Assembly (NCBI GenBank): GCA_029204225.1
Contig: CM055096.1
Coordinates: forward strand, 57,923,600 to 57,987,599
Length of the DNA stretch: 64,000 nt
From: Diphasiastrum complanatum
Taxonomy: Eukaryota; Streptophyta; Lycopodiopsida; Lycopodiales; Lycopodiaceae
Reading direction: 5' to 3'
Below the pieces are notes generated by a model. That model saw only the letters and a list, made by a program, of their open reading frames with translations. It ran no database searches and was not told the DNA's origin. The position numbers were made by a program, and so were the translations under genes. The number at the start of each line of letters is the position of its first letter. Position 1 is the first letter of the stretch. Positions 49,314-59,802 of the stretch are shown here, piece after piece.

Positions 49314-52300
49314 TCGGCAAGCTCCCTCTCTCTCTGCCATCAACTGTGTGCCCAAGTCATCTGCAGGCATGGGATGGGTGCTGTCCGTAGGCAAGTCAAC
49401 CTGGCGCTCCAAATCAGATATCTTCGTCTGCAAGGTTAAAATTTAGCATGTCAGAGAAACAACTTGATCAGGAAATGAAACCAACGTATTAGTGAGCCGT
49501 CAACCAACATGCTATGGGAGAATAGCCTATCACCTGCAATGCGCTCGTAATTGTCAGTAGGTGGCATTGTCCATCACCACTGTGACGACATGCTATGGGG
49601 GCCTATGGACAGGATGGAAGACCTGATGACATCAAACATGAACTCTGCAGATATGACTCTCTCGCCCCTACTGCAATCCACGACCCTTAAAAGTGTGCCC
49701 ATGCAGCTGGAGACCATTCCTTGGGATCACCTGGGTATTCCTCTTATTCTTTTTCTTTCTGTTGATGGCAATGCCTCCCAGCCCACGACTAGCTACATCC
49801 CAGCCTCGAGACAATGGACTTAGGTGTAGGTGCATGTGGATAGAATTGTTTAAGAACAAAAACTCGAGTTGGGTTCATTGTTGCATGGAAATTTCACCAT
49901 ATTCAAGACAAAGATGCTCTGAGAACAACGGATGATGCACATGTAGCAAATAACTGCAGAGCTATAATGTGGCAATATTAGTCACAGGTAGGAGATCAAA
50001 AAGAAAAGGGAACAAGTGTTGGATATGATTATGGTTGAAAGTGAATGCAATTTGTCCAATAGCTGCTTTTCATTCTTTTTTGTTTGCAGCTCAATAGCAA
50101 TTTATTGATATTTAGCTAGAAGTATATATATGTATTTCAAATAAATGAGTTTGTGTTTATAACTTTCTGTAAATTCATTGTAGAACATCAATTTATATGA
50201 GCAAGAATTTCTTATCATGTTCTACAGAAGGTCCTTTTTTGTTTGTACAATAATGTCCGAAGTAAGAAGTCTTATTATGGGTCTTGTAATTTTGGGAATG
50301 TGACTGCAGATTGTTGCACTTGCTAATTTGCTTCCTATGAACGATGATGTGGATGAGTTGGACAGCTTCATGTATCAGACGGTTTGTATCAGTCAATGGT
50401 GATTATAAGTATTTGTGAATGCTGCATGCTCTTTCAATCGAAAAAAACTATTGTTATTAGTTGCACTGTGACTTCTGAGCAATTGATCTTTTTTTAAGTC
50501 TCTGTGATTCATTGACAATGCTATCTGTTATGAATTGCAATTGTTTTCCAGGTCGGCCATCAGATAGTGGAAGCTTATGCAGAATGCATGGGCCTACCCT
50601 TGTTTCGAAAGCGAATACTGGGGAAAGCCAGGTTGAACATCTTATATCCCCTTTTGCCCATGGACGGACGAAGAGTTTGGCTTAAGTTACCAATTGTTTT
50701 TTTCTTGGCAAAATTACTAGTTTGAAGATGTATGGTTTATTCTGAGCCAACACATATGTCCACTTGTGGGCTCATTGCCTAACTACCATATGTGCATTCA
50801 TTTTTTTTAGCGAAGGCAGTTCCTTCAATTCAGCTCAAACCCATGATTGAACTTGACATAGCAACAACAAATTGCAACTTAAAGGCTTCTGAATGAATTT
50901 AATTTAATTTTTTTCCCGAAAATGATTCTATCTACCTTATATTTGAAATTTAAAAAGATTTAAAGTTTTTTCTAATGTTTTGCAAGATGGAAAAAATAGA
51001 GAATTGGATTGAGATTAGCATTGACTTGACACAAATTGACTTGTGACTATCAAACTGGATAGTCATTGTACATAGGTGTTAATTATATTTTGTGATGCAA
51101 TGAGAAATTCTATGCATATCCTGTGCACCAATTGGAAATTCCAAATCATAAATATTTTCAAGTGATTCTAACATTGAAAGTTGTTCTTAGTGCTGAAAAA
51201 TCTTAATTCTATGTTTGGTTCAATATTTAGTGTAGCAATCTTAGTGCTAGAAGTTTTTTGTGTCACAGTCATGCCATGTCCTCGTCATCCACATAGTCAT
51301 GGTGTGTTAGCGCGTATGAGCTCTTACGCACGTTCAAGCTTTTTCCCTTATTTCCTTTATCACTATCTCCTTGCCTTGCATAGTTCAACAATTCTTGATT
51401 CTTTAATTTGTGAATCGAATCGAATCGATTTGAATCAATGTTGGATTTAAATCCTGATTCTAATGTCAAAATTTTGAAAATTTCTCGCATTTCTTCCAAC
51501 CTTCGTGCAGATTTGAAGGATTTCCTGAATTGTTTAGGAAGAGCTCATTTTGACTTTCCTGATTTATTTTGGAATATATTCAAATGGATTGAACCCTTCT
51601 TGATTTGAATTTCCTGGAAACTATGCTTCTTTGTCCTATCCATATTTCCCCTTTCAAATGGGCTTCTTTCTCGTATTTATCAGTCATGGTAGCTGAGTCC
51701 AGTAGGTGCACAACATCACAAGAAGTTGGACGCTCATTATCGACCATGCCGTAGGGCTCGGTCCATGCCCCACCCTTTGTGCCCTAGAGCCATCAACCTA
51801 GATTCAAGCGATAACCATCCTCCAGTGACGGCGAGCAGTAGCTAGTTTTTCTCGTGAGAGAGAATACCTCTCTTGCGCCGACGCGCTGATCTGGGAAACA
51901 GAAAACGCTCGAAGTTTATGTTGTAAACTTAATTCTGATAGTAGATGAGTTGCAGCATTCTGCCCATGGTGTGCAATCTGTGAATGATTTGTGATGCTTG
52001 CTTGCAGTAGATATTACTTCCGCTGTTCTCAGTTATTGGCTGGTTAAACATTATCTACTGTTTATAAATTAATATCAGATCTGTAGTGTCAGTTTGTAGT
52101 TCGGAAGATGATTGATCGTAGTATGAAGCAATAGCTACAACTACATAGATCGACTCTATTTGAGCGCCCCCATCGGGAACTACAAAGCATTCCCAACATC
52201 CTGTTCCTTGGAAGAGAGAATGAATCCTCAGTGGGTCCCTCCTATCTATGCCTAAGGGTCATAGGTCCCACCAAGAAGGGTCCTGTTGGAATTTTTGCTC

Positions 52301-55300
52301 AAATTCAAGATACGAGTGAACTAATCATATTAGCACTCACACGCACCAATCAAGATCAACATAAGAGATTAAAGAGAGCCTAGATTAATTGAAGAATGAG
52401 GATAGCTCTCTACAATGGAACGAATGGAGGCAAGGCATCAACCCTCCTTATATAGTTCTTCTCGTCCTTAGCAAAAGCTAAAAGCTAAAAGCAAAAAGCA
52501 AAAAGCTGGTCACTATAGTTGCTCTTTATTTTGGGTAAAGACCCTTATTAGATTTCTTAGTGAAAAATCGTGTTCTATTCTAGAACTAGTGTGCCATAGT
52601 TGTATTTAGTACCATATGAAGAGCCTATAGAATCAGACATGAAACTATAGTTCCCTGTGTACTAGACTCTTCGTATTCCAAAATAACACTATCCTTGATA
52701 GTTTCATAGTACCATCTACGTAATCTTCTAGTATCTAATGTAGGATGCTTCCTGCCTGGTGAAGTTGGAGTTGAATAAGTACCCCATGTACTTGATCTCT
52801 CCTTCCTTTTTCCTTTCTGAACCATGGTCACTCTAGGTACTTGAATTGGTGTAGGCGGTACATGTATTGACTCAGGCTCCTACAATGACTTGTCACACAA
52901 AAGAATTCCTCCATCTTGCTTCTTATCATAGGATATTTCTGTATCTTTATGAGATCCATTCTCATCAAAGAGTACATCCCTACTTATGATAACTTTCTTA
53001 CCTTCAAGTTATACAACTTGTGTCCTTTCTCTTGACTATCATGTCTAGGAAGTAGACACTTAGTAGCCTTTGAATCCCATGTTCCTTGAATCCTTTGGTG
53101 TGTGAGCATATGTTGTACTTCCAAAAGCCCTCAAACGACTTACGACAGCTTTCAGACCTGTGTAGGCTTTCTCTGGAGTCCGATTCTCTACAAATTTTGT
53201 AGGACTTCAATTCAAAAGATAAACCGCTGTTTGAACTGCTTCACCCCAAAACATATTCGTGGTCCTTGCCACAATAGACCCATTCTTCCTTTCCGCAACT
53301 CCATTTTGTTGAGGCCTTTTTCTACTTGCAAATTGGCTCTTTATACCATGATCCTTGCAAAACACCTGAAGCTCTATAGAGAGATATTCTCCCCCTTTAT
53401 TCGAATGAAGTATCTTAATCTGTCTATCTGTTTCTTTCTCCTTCTGTGTTTTAAACCATGTGAAATACTTGAATGCCTCACCCTTATTCAACACATACCC
53501 ACATCTTCATCTGTTTCTTTCGCCACCGATGTTTTAAACCATGTCAAATACTTGAATGCCTCACCCTTATTCTTGAGAAGATATACCCACATCTTCTTAG
53601 AATAATCATCAACAAATACCATAAATTAACTTGCTCCCCCATAAGACTAAGTTTTCATAGGACCACACGAATTTGTATGAACAAGTTCTAAAACATTTTT
53701 CACCCTAAAAGTACTAGACAGAAATCTCTTCATATGATGTTTCCCTAAGACATAGCCCTCGCAAAACTTGTGATCAAAAACAACTTGAGGTAAACCAATA
53801 ACTAAATAGTATTTCCTCAAGACTTGTAGACTATCAAAATTCAGATTTCCAAACCTTTCGTGCCATAACTTACTCGTTGAACCAATATTCTCAATGGCTG
53901 CATGATGACTCACCACTCACGAAGTTTGTACAACCTTCCTGCAAGAATGCCCTCAGCTACTACTTCATTGTTCTTCATCAAATTGTACAATCATATGTTG
54001 CTTTGCAATAGCTGAAACTGAGTGTAAGTTCTTCTGGATTCCTAGTACATAAAAGCACATCCTTTATGTCTCCAGTCTTTCTTGAACGTAGTTGAACTTG
54101 TACTTTTTCACATGATAGATACCAAAACTGAGTCTGGAACACTTCTCCAATTCCAATAAGTTGCCCTCTCAAATCTTTCACTCGAGTAGAGTAATCCGTT
54201 ACCGATTCACATGTACCCATCTTAATGTATGTAGGTTATTAGTTAAGAACAAAATTTGAGATTGATCTACAATCTCATATAAATTCTTTAGAATATCCTA
54301 AGCCTCCTTGGGTCCAGCAACATCCCTTTTGTAAATCATACCTTTAATAGACATTAGATACTCTCGCAAGTCCCTGTTTGTAGTTGGAGGTATCTCAACA
54401 CCTGTGACAATGTCCCAATATTCTCGATCCTGGACAATATTTTGCATCTTGAACTTTCAAATGCTAAAGTTTGTATCATCTAGCTTACTAAATTCCGATA
54501 ACACAACATCATTCAATCCTGCCATTGTCAAACAATAATACTGATCTGTAACAACTTCTTTTTGACGATCCGATCTCCTCCTAGAAGATCCACGTTGTCC
54601 TCATAACAATGTTGACTCCACATGCAATTAATGCTCCTTCAATGATTCGATTGCACACTTGCAAAAAACAATTTCTCCCTTATGTAGAATCTTGATAGCT
54701 TCCAAGATCAAGAACCAAACTCTGATACCATGTTGGAATTTCATACTCAAATTCAAGATAGGACTGAAGTAATCATATTAGCACTCACACACACCAATCA
54801 AAATCAACATAAGAGGTTAAACATAACTTACATTAATTGAAAAATGAGTGTAGCTCTCTACAATGGAATGAATGGAGGTGGCGCGAGCCCTCCTTATATA
54901 ATTTCTCTAGTCCTTAGCAAAAGCTAAAAGCATAAAGCAAAAAGTTAAAAGCATAAAGCAAAAAGCAGAAGGCAAAAAGCAAAAAGCTGATTATTATAGT
55001 TGCTCTCTATTTTGGGTAAAGACCCTTATTAAATTTTTTAATGAAAAATCATTCTAGAACTAGTGCGCTCTCCTACATGCAAGACTAATAATTTGACTTT
55101 AGGATTTTGACTTTGATATATTGAATAGAAAATGGCCCGGGGTACAAATAAACATTAATTTCTAACAGGTCCTACCCCCATGCACAAATAGGCCTTCATG
55201 GAAGGCGTAGGCCGAGGCATGACAAGCGGACAATTGGGTCCGCAACATGTGGCAGGTTCCGTGACGTGTAGCTATCCAGGACCACCAGTCAAAGGCTCTA

Positions 55301-58300
55301 GTTCTCGTCCGCACCTCAAGTAGGTGTAGCATTTATGGTCCATAACATTCGCTCCCCCTTAAAAAAGATCCTCCGCCGTTGTGGGGCCAAACCCCCTGCC
55401 GGGGGCCTACCGCCCCCCGGACCCCCCGTTTCTCGGGGGGCTAACGCCCCCCGAACTCCCCAAGACTTGCTGCTATATAGAAACTGTAATCTAGCCATCT
55501 CATAGCCATCATGGTCTCACAGTAGACCCTATACTAACAACCGTGCTCAGTAATGGATTCTCCTCATAACGGGGGCCTTACGGATCTGAGCTCACGGTTA
55601 ACTAGTGACTACTAAACTGAGAGGTGCATTATTTAGTTGTCTAACACATTTTGTAGCTGAAAGCACCGACAACCTGCATAAATGCACTGCTCTCGTCAAG
55701 AGCTTCAAGATGATACCCATATTGCCCACTAAATTTTTAATGCGGTACCACCATTATGGTACCGCGGTACCATAATGGCGGTACCACGTGCCACTATGAT
55801 GTATATATATATATCTATATCTAAGGAAGCGGATGGTGGACGCGGACGCGTCTGGTTTTTTTTTTTTTTTAAAATTTTTAAAATTTTTTAGACTAAAAAA
55901 AAAAAAAATGAAGCCACGGGTGCGTACGGCGGTACAGACACGTCCGTTTTTTATTTTTTTTAAAATTTTAAAATTTTTTTTAGGGTATTTTAGTTTAAAA
56001 AAAACTGGACGCGTCCAACCCTGTGTCCGGGGGTCGGATGCGTCCGGGTGCGGACGCGGACGCGGACGCGGACGTGGCCATTCCGGCCCGGACCGTCATC
56101 CCTGAATTCTATATATATAAAGATATTTGTGTGTGTGATTTGTGCCTATGCATGGGGTAGGAGGATGCACCCACGGTTGCATGGGTGCATCCTCCCACAT
56201 GAACATTTTCAGTTCAAAAATGTGAAATGGAATCTTTTATGCATGGAGTAGGATGCATGACATAGTATGCATCCATTTGGTAGGGCCCAGGCTTAGTATT
56301 TGACATGCTCCCTTACCTTTCACCTCGATGGGCTTTCTTTTTTTCTTACCTTTTACTTGACATGTATAATGCAAGGGTACCTTTCAAATAAGATAGATAT
56401 GAACCTTTGAATCACTTATATACATATATTCAAATTTCATGTTATATTTACAATAAATTTTTAAAAATTCTAGTAATGTGCACACTGCATAGTGCAAAGT
56501 CTAAGATGAATCATGATTTATTTATGCACGAAGTCGTCTCCTAGTCCTCCTCGAAAGCTGTTGTGTAGCACCAATAGGTTCATCCTCATCATCGCGAGAG
56601 TCCTCATCCCCCTCATCACCAACTGAGGAACCATCATCCTCGGATGAGTCGGACTCTTGCTCTATTTTTTTTTCCTTAGATGTCTCTTCATCGGGGGACC
56701 AGAGGCTAGAGCTATGCTAGAAGCCTGTCTTCCAAACCCCCTCCCGCGTGCGCGTGATGCTGCAGCCCGCGTGGTAGGTCTTGCAAAAACGAATTGGGCA
56801 ACAACAATGATGACAATTTACATTGTAGTATACATTGTTCAATACTTAATACTTATGAGCTATAGTGGCTAGCCGCTATCCTACAAGCAACAAACTACAA
56901 TATATTGCATAAATTTCAAAATAGATCTGAGGTCAAGACTCAAATTTCAAGACCTTAGATTGGACTCTGGAGACTCGAGAGTCAAGAGTCAAGAGTCAAG
57001 ACTCAAGCGTCAAAAAGGACCTTCACTCATGAGTCACTGACAACTATACTATGTAGTATATGTACTATGTGCAGCCTATCATCTATGTTTTTAGGATCTC
57101 CTCTATGATCGTTAGTTTCCAGCAAACACTTGGAATCATCTTCTTCGTTTCCACCCAACCATAGCCGCTAAAGATAATAGTAGCAGCCACAAGAATAATG
57201 GAGTTCTCCTTCGCCTAGCTTCTGCAAATCCACCTCCTACTAATGTCCCATACCACCAGCATGAGGGGGAAGAAGAGAGAGCTCTCCTCACCAAACTAGC
57301 CAAGAGCATATTCAAAGTTCAAAGTTCAAAGTTCAAACTTCAGTGCTCAGTGTTCACAACTACAACGTACATGTGATACTAGATGGAAACTTGAAATTGA
57401 AAGTTGAAACGAACTATTACCATTTACGGTATAAACTTTACCTGCACGATGTGCCATAGTTTGCTTCAATTGTCACATGATCCGATGAGGTATCCCTAAC
57501 CTTCGGCATCGTACTTACTGCTACGTAGGCTAGTCCTAATTCTTGTCTAATACTAATACCTAAACCCTAAACTCTAAACCCTCTCTCCCTCTCCCTCTCC
57601 CTCACCCTCACACTCACTCTCTCCTACACACTCCGTCTCCCTCTCTCTCCATCTCACTCCCTCTCAACTTTCAAGACTCCCTCCTACCAAATTCCAATGA
57701 AAATTGATCATTTTATCAACGCTCCTCTCAAATTGCAACTCTCAATGGCAAAAAGCCCCCTCTTCTCTAAAATCTTCTCTCACTCCCTCTCTCTCCTCCT
57801 CTCTCACTCACTGTCCTCTTCCCTCGCTCCTCCTCTTCTCCCCTCTTCTCTAAGCTCCAAATCGTGTTATGGAGACCCTTCGGCCCAGGCCCGACAAATT
57901 TTGTTTCTAGTAGTTCGAACCGATCCGCGGTTCGAACCGGGCCGGTTCTAACCTTGCGGTTCGAGCCGCGAATCCTGGTTCGAACCACAATTTGAGCAAA
58001 CATTGGATGGGGGAGTGCGTTCCCAGCAAAGGTCCCGTTCTCATTCCCAAGAACATTTATGTTTTCCGGATAACGTTCCCATGTTTTCCACGATGTTGGG
58101 AACATGTTTCCTTGCCATGCAATCACTTGGGCCTTGAGGACCTAATCTGTATGAAGATAGTTATTTTTTCTTAATAGGGCCTCATTGGAAATGCATTGTG
58201 TGAGAGGTTTGGTTTGAGTTAAGGTTTGGGTAGCGATGAATTGGAGATAAAACTAAGCCTTGGTAGGTAGTTTTCATTTTTAGTCTAAAAAACTATGTTT

Positions 58301-59054
58301 ATGTGACATTTCCCCATTCATAAGTGCGTCCTACCCTCAAAACATTCCCATGTCAAGGGTTCCAAATGTTCCTCCGTTCCCATTTTGTGGTAACTATAGT
58401 GCTAGTTCTCAGTGCAATTGTGTCAGTCACTCGATGATGACATTGGTAGATAGCTAGGCTTTCATGAAGACCCCTTTGACACCCAAGAATTTGGTTGTAG
58501 TAGTCTTACAAGTTCCACAAAAGAACCTTTAGGAGTGTGACAAAGTTTATTTTATTTGACCACACTCTTACAAGGGTCATCACCCTTGAGGAGTATGTAT
58601 CGATGCTTATGAAATTCAATAAATATAGAAGTTAATCGATGTTTAGAGTGGGTCCTTTTATACATGGACACTAAGTAATTTTCTAAGCAGCTTAAAGCCT
58701 TCATATTAGCATGAATTAATGTGCCATTCGAGTTATTCTTTGAAGCTATTGTTTATATGCAACTTGTCATTTTTTGTAGCCTTTTTTGCTACCTTGTAGC
58801 ATATTTAAAGAGGTCTTATCTATTGTAGTGTTCAAGAGATGAGGTACTCAGAGACACAAGGGGATGAAGTTGAAGATTTGGAAGTGCTTTTGAGAACTGT
58901 GAAAAGACATTATCCTTCAATTGATGCAGTTTCATCTGGTGCAATTGCATCAGATTATCAAAGATTAAGAGTTGAGAACGTTTGCTCAAGGCTGGGGCTT
59001 GTCTCTTTGGCATATCTTTGGAAACAGGAGCAGTCGACACTTCTAGAGCATATG
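47036..59054 (+). CDS. DPH6: Diphthine--ammonia ligase (DPH6), first four exons
   Basis: DPH6 catalyses the last, ATP-dependent amidation in making diphthamide on elongation factor 2 in the cytosol. Exon 1 (47036-47113) encodes MKVVALVSGGKDSCYAMM with the SGGKDS nucleotide-binding loop of ATP pyrophosphatase-type enzymes. Exon 2 (50310-50381) has IVALANLLPMNDDVDELDSF. Exon 3 (50552-50631) has VGHQIVEAYAECMGLPLF. Exon 4 (58829-59054) has GDEVEDLEVLL, VSSGAIASDYQRLRVENVCS and LVSLAYLWKQEQ. Phases are 0, 0 and 2, and the spliced spacing between exons 3 and 4 equals that of Arabidopsis. About 152 codons are covered; plant DPH6 is far longer (with C-terminal RidA-like domains), so more exons must lie beyond 59.1 kb, probably outside the window. 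Introns are about 3.2 kb, 170 bp and 8.2 kb. No disabling change was seen. Confidence 0.92.
47560..48030. repeat. GC-rich palindromic repeat, copy 1 (DPH6 intron 1)
   Basis: Contains GGACGCGTCCGG words at both ends of a poly-A/T-flanked module, a CGCTTCCTTAGATAC..GTCTAAGGAAGCG hairpin (47609-47662), the block GGCGGTACAGACACGTCC (about 47801-47818), and clustered GGTACC words at 47951-48026. The order from the TCTAAGGAAGCGG word onward matches 55816-56104. Confidence 0.8.
48391..48477. repeat. 29-bp tandem repeat, three copies
   Basis: The unit beginning GAGGCTGTTTGAGAACC occurs at 48391, 48420 and 48449 with one to three differences. Looser GAGAGCCA words precede it (48355-48390). Confidence 0.9.
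48495..48791 (+). other. 98-codon charged ORF in DPH6 intron 1, unrecognised
   Basis: Starts MAERIPLKPEGEARRKLEED and is rich in Arg/Glu with a Pro/Ala patch. It is GC-rich compared with its surroundings and sits right after the 29-bp tandem repeat. I know no homologue. It may belong to a transposon. Confidence 0.35.
48903..48925. repeat. Interstitial plant telomere-like repeat
   Basis: Three TTTAGGG units in a row, the Arabidopsis-type plant telomere motif, ending in a G run. A CCCTAAA-like stretch also occurs near 57545-57570. Confidence 0.7.
48940..49433 (-). other. Minus-strand ORF with an Arg-Glu repeat, unrecognised
   Basis: The frame begins QTKISDLERQVDLPTDS, runs through the (CT)n tract as an Arg-Glu repeat, then an acidic EPVSEDEQDEDEPIRVVFAK segment and a Gly/Arg/Thr-rich tail. 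An acidic segment with DEDEPIGA and a VFA word followed by an RGRG stretch recurs at 56520-56790. It is probably a transposon-encoded protein segment; the family is unknown. Confidence 0.35.
49257..49309. repeat. (CT)n microsatellite
   Basis: About 26 CT units on the plus strand. Confidence 0.95.
50632..52283. other. DPH6 intron 3, first part
   Basis: Mostly AT-rich. A GAATCGAATCGAATCGATT stretch lies at about 51414-51433. From about 51930 the minus-strand sequence may be the far part of an LTR interrupted by the element at 52284. Confidence 0.4.
52284..55167 (-). mobile_element. Internally deleted copia element with intact ends
   Basis: A perfect 5-bp duplication GGTCC flanks it (52279-52283, 55168-55172). 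The 5' LTR (55167-54731) begins TGTTAG and ends CCAACA, followed by primer site TGGTATCAGAGTTTGG at 54730. The 3' LTR is at 52284-about 52620, shorter than its mate. Inside are gag (54700-54220) and integrase pieces, then LTR with no RT or RNase H, so about half of pol is lost. The element sits inside DPH6 intron 3. Confidence 0.9.
53207..54220 (-). pseudogene. Copia gag end and integrase fragments
   Basis: 54220-53978 is a gag-like piece. 53916-53647 is GAG-pre-integrase (TSKLWHERFGNLNFDSLQVL, LELVHTNSCGPMKT). 53494-53207 is integrase core (KEKETDRQIKILHSNKGGEY, QFASRKRPQQNGVAERKNGS). A short duplication of the ATGCCTCACCCTTATTC block lies at 53475-53575. Confidence 0.85.
55173..55347 (-). 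repeat. Start of an older LTR split by the nested copia element
   Basis: On the minus strand an LTR begins TGTTATGGACC at 55347 after a purine tract (revcomp of CGCTCCCCCTTAAAAAAG). It is cut at 55172 by the insertion and appears to continue below 52283. Its far end is not defined. Confidence 0.6.
55375..55465. repeat. C/G-run inverted repeats before a polypurine tract
   Basis: Runs such as CCCCCTGCCGGGGG, CCGCCCCCCGG and CCCCCCGTTTCTCGGGGGG form stacked hairpins. Similar GC-rich structured segments occur upstream of polypurine tracts in some plant copia elements; here the tract of the split LTR lies next to it. Confidence 0.65.
55735..56104. repeat. GC-rich palindromic repeat, copy 2 (DPH6 intron 3)
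   Basis: Begins with a near-perfect palindrome of GGTACC and CCATTATGG words centred on CCGCGG (about 55744-55785). The TCTAAGGAAGCGG word, GGACGCG runs, ATGAAGCCACGGGTGC, GGCGGTACAGACACGTCC and CCATTCCGGCCCGGACC follow in the same order as in copy 1 at 47649-47930. Confidence 0.8.
56105..57880. other. DPH6 intron 3, repeat-rich part
   Basis: Holds GATGCATCC-type inverted words (56160-56280), an acidic minus-strand segment (about 56670-56520, with SDSSEDDGSSVGDEGDED), 7-bp tandem repeats GAGTCAA (56970-57010) and AAAGTTC (57312-57335), and a polypyrimidine run (57575-57850). Confidence 0.5.
57880..58395. repeat. GGTTCGAACC/GTTCCC-rich repeat
   Basis: At least four GGTTCGAACC-like palindromic words lie within 57910-57990, followed by GTTCCC/GGGAAC words (58015-58110, 58375). 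It looks like a non-autonomous transposon, but I could not fix its ends. Confidence 0.5.
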
Positions 59055-59800
59055 GTGAGTACAAACATTTGAATCTAGCTCTTCTAGTTTGCTGAGATTT
59101 TGTGCGCACATTTACAAGGAAGGCCCCACTTAGGATCTAGTCAACGCTTCTCAACTTTTGCTCTAAGCAACCTTCTCAACAATGATAATGCTAGGGATAC
59201 AGGTTGTTATTTAAAATCCAGGGCTTCAGCTGCATGTACTTTTTTGCATGGATATTTGTTTATAAGTTCTATGTGCTTGCTAACATGATGCGGATGCATT
59301 CCATGTGGTGGCTAATCTGGCTATTTCTTGAAATGGCTCCACTTGAACTCAAAGTCAATACGAGGAAAACATAAGTTTATGGTTGGGTAGATTTGTGTCA
59401 AAGCATTTGCAAAGTTAGAATAATATTTTTAGGTGATTGTAAGACATTTTCTGTATGCACATGGGTCTACATAGTACAATCATGTCTTTACTATCATAGG
59501 AATGAACTACAGTTCGTCTATAAAAACCATTTGGACCATATAGGAACTTGTACTCTATGGAATGTACATGTTTTCTGTTTAAACACTATCTTGCTATAAA
59601 GTTTGCAGGATTCTTTTTATGTTATAGTTTTGTGAGATTTTTTGAAATAAGACTCCAAGGATGAAGTTATTGAAGCAAGATCTATTACTCATAAGCAAGA
59701 TATCTCAATAGCCCATAGGCTATTGGCAAAGATGAGATACCATCTCCTTTTCTTGTGTAATCACCGTCATAACAACTTGGCACATTAATTACTACAAAAT
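59055..59800. other. DPH6 intron 4 (start)
   Basis: Follows a GTGAGT donor at 59055. No further DPH6 exon was recognised here or later in the window. Confidence 0.5.
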
Positions 59801-59802
59801 AC

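Noticed and set aside
58829-58850. Apparent frameshift between DPH6 exons 3 and 4 (phase 2 meeting an ATG-AGG-TAC frame).
   Set aside because: Using the acceptor TTGTAG| at 58828 leaves one base, restores phase and gives the same spacing to GDEVED as in Arabidopsis, so no frameshift is needed.
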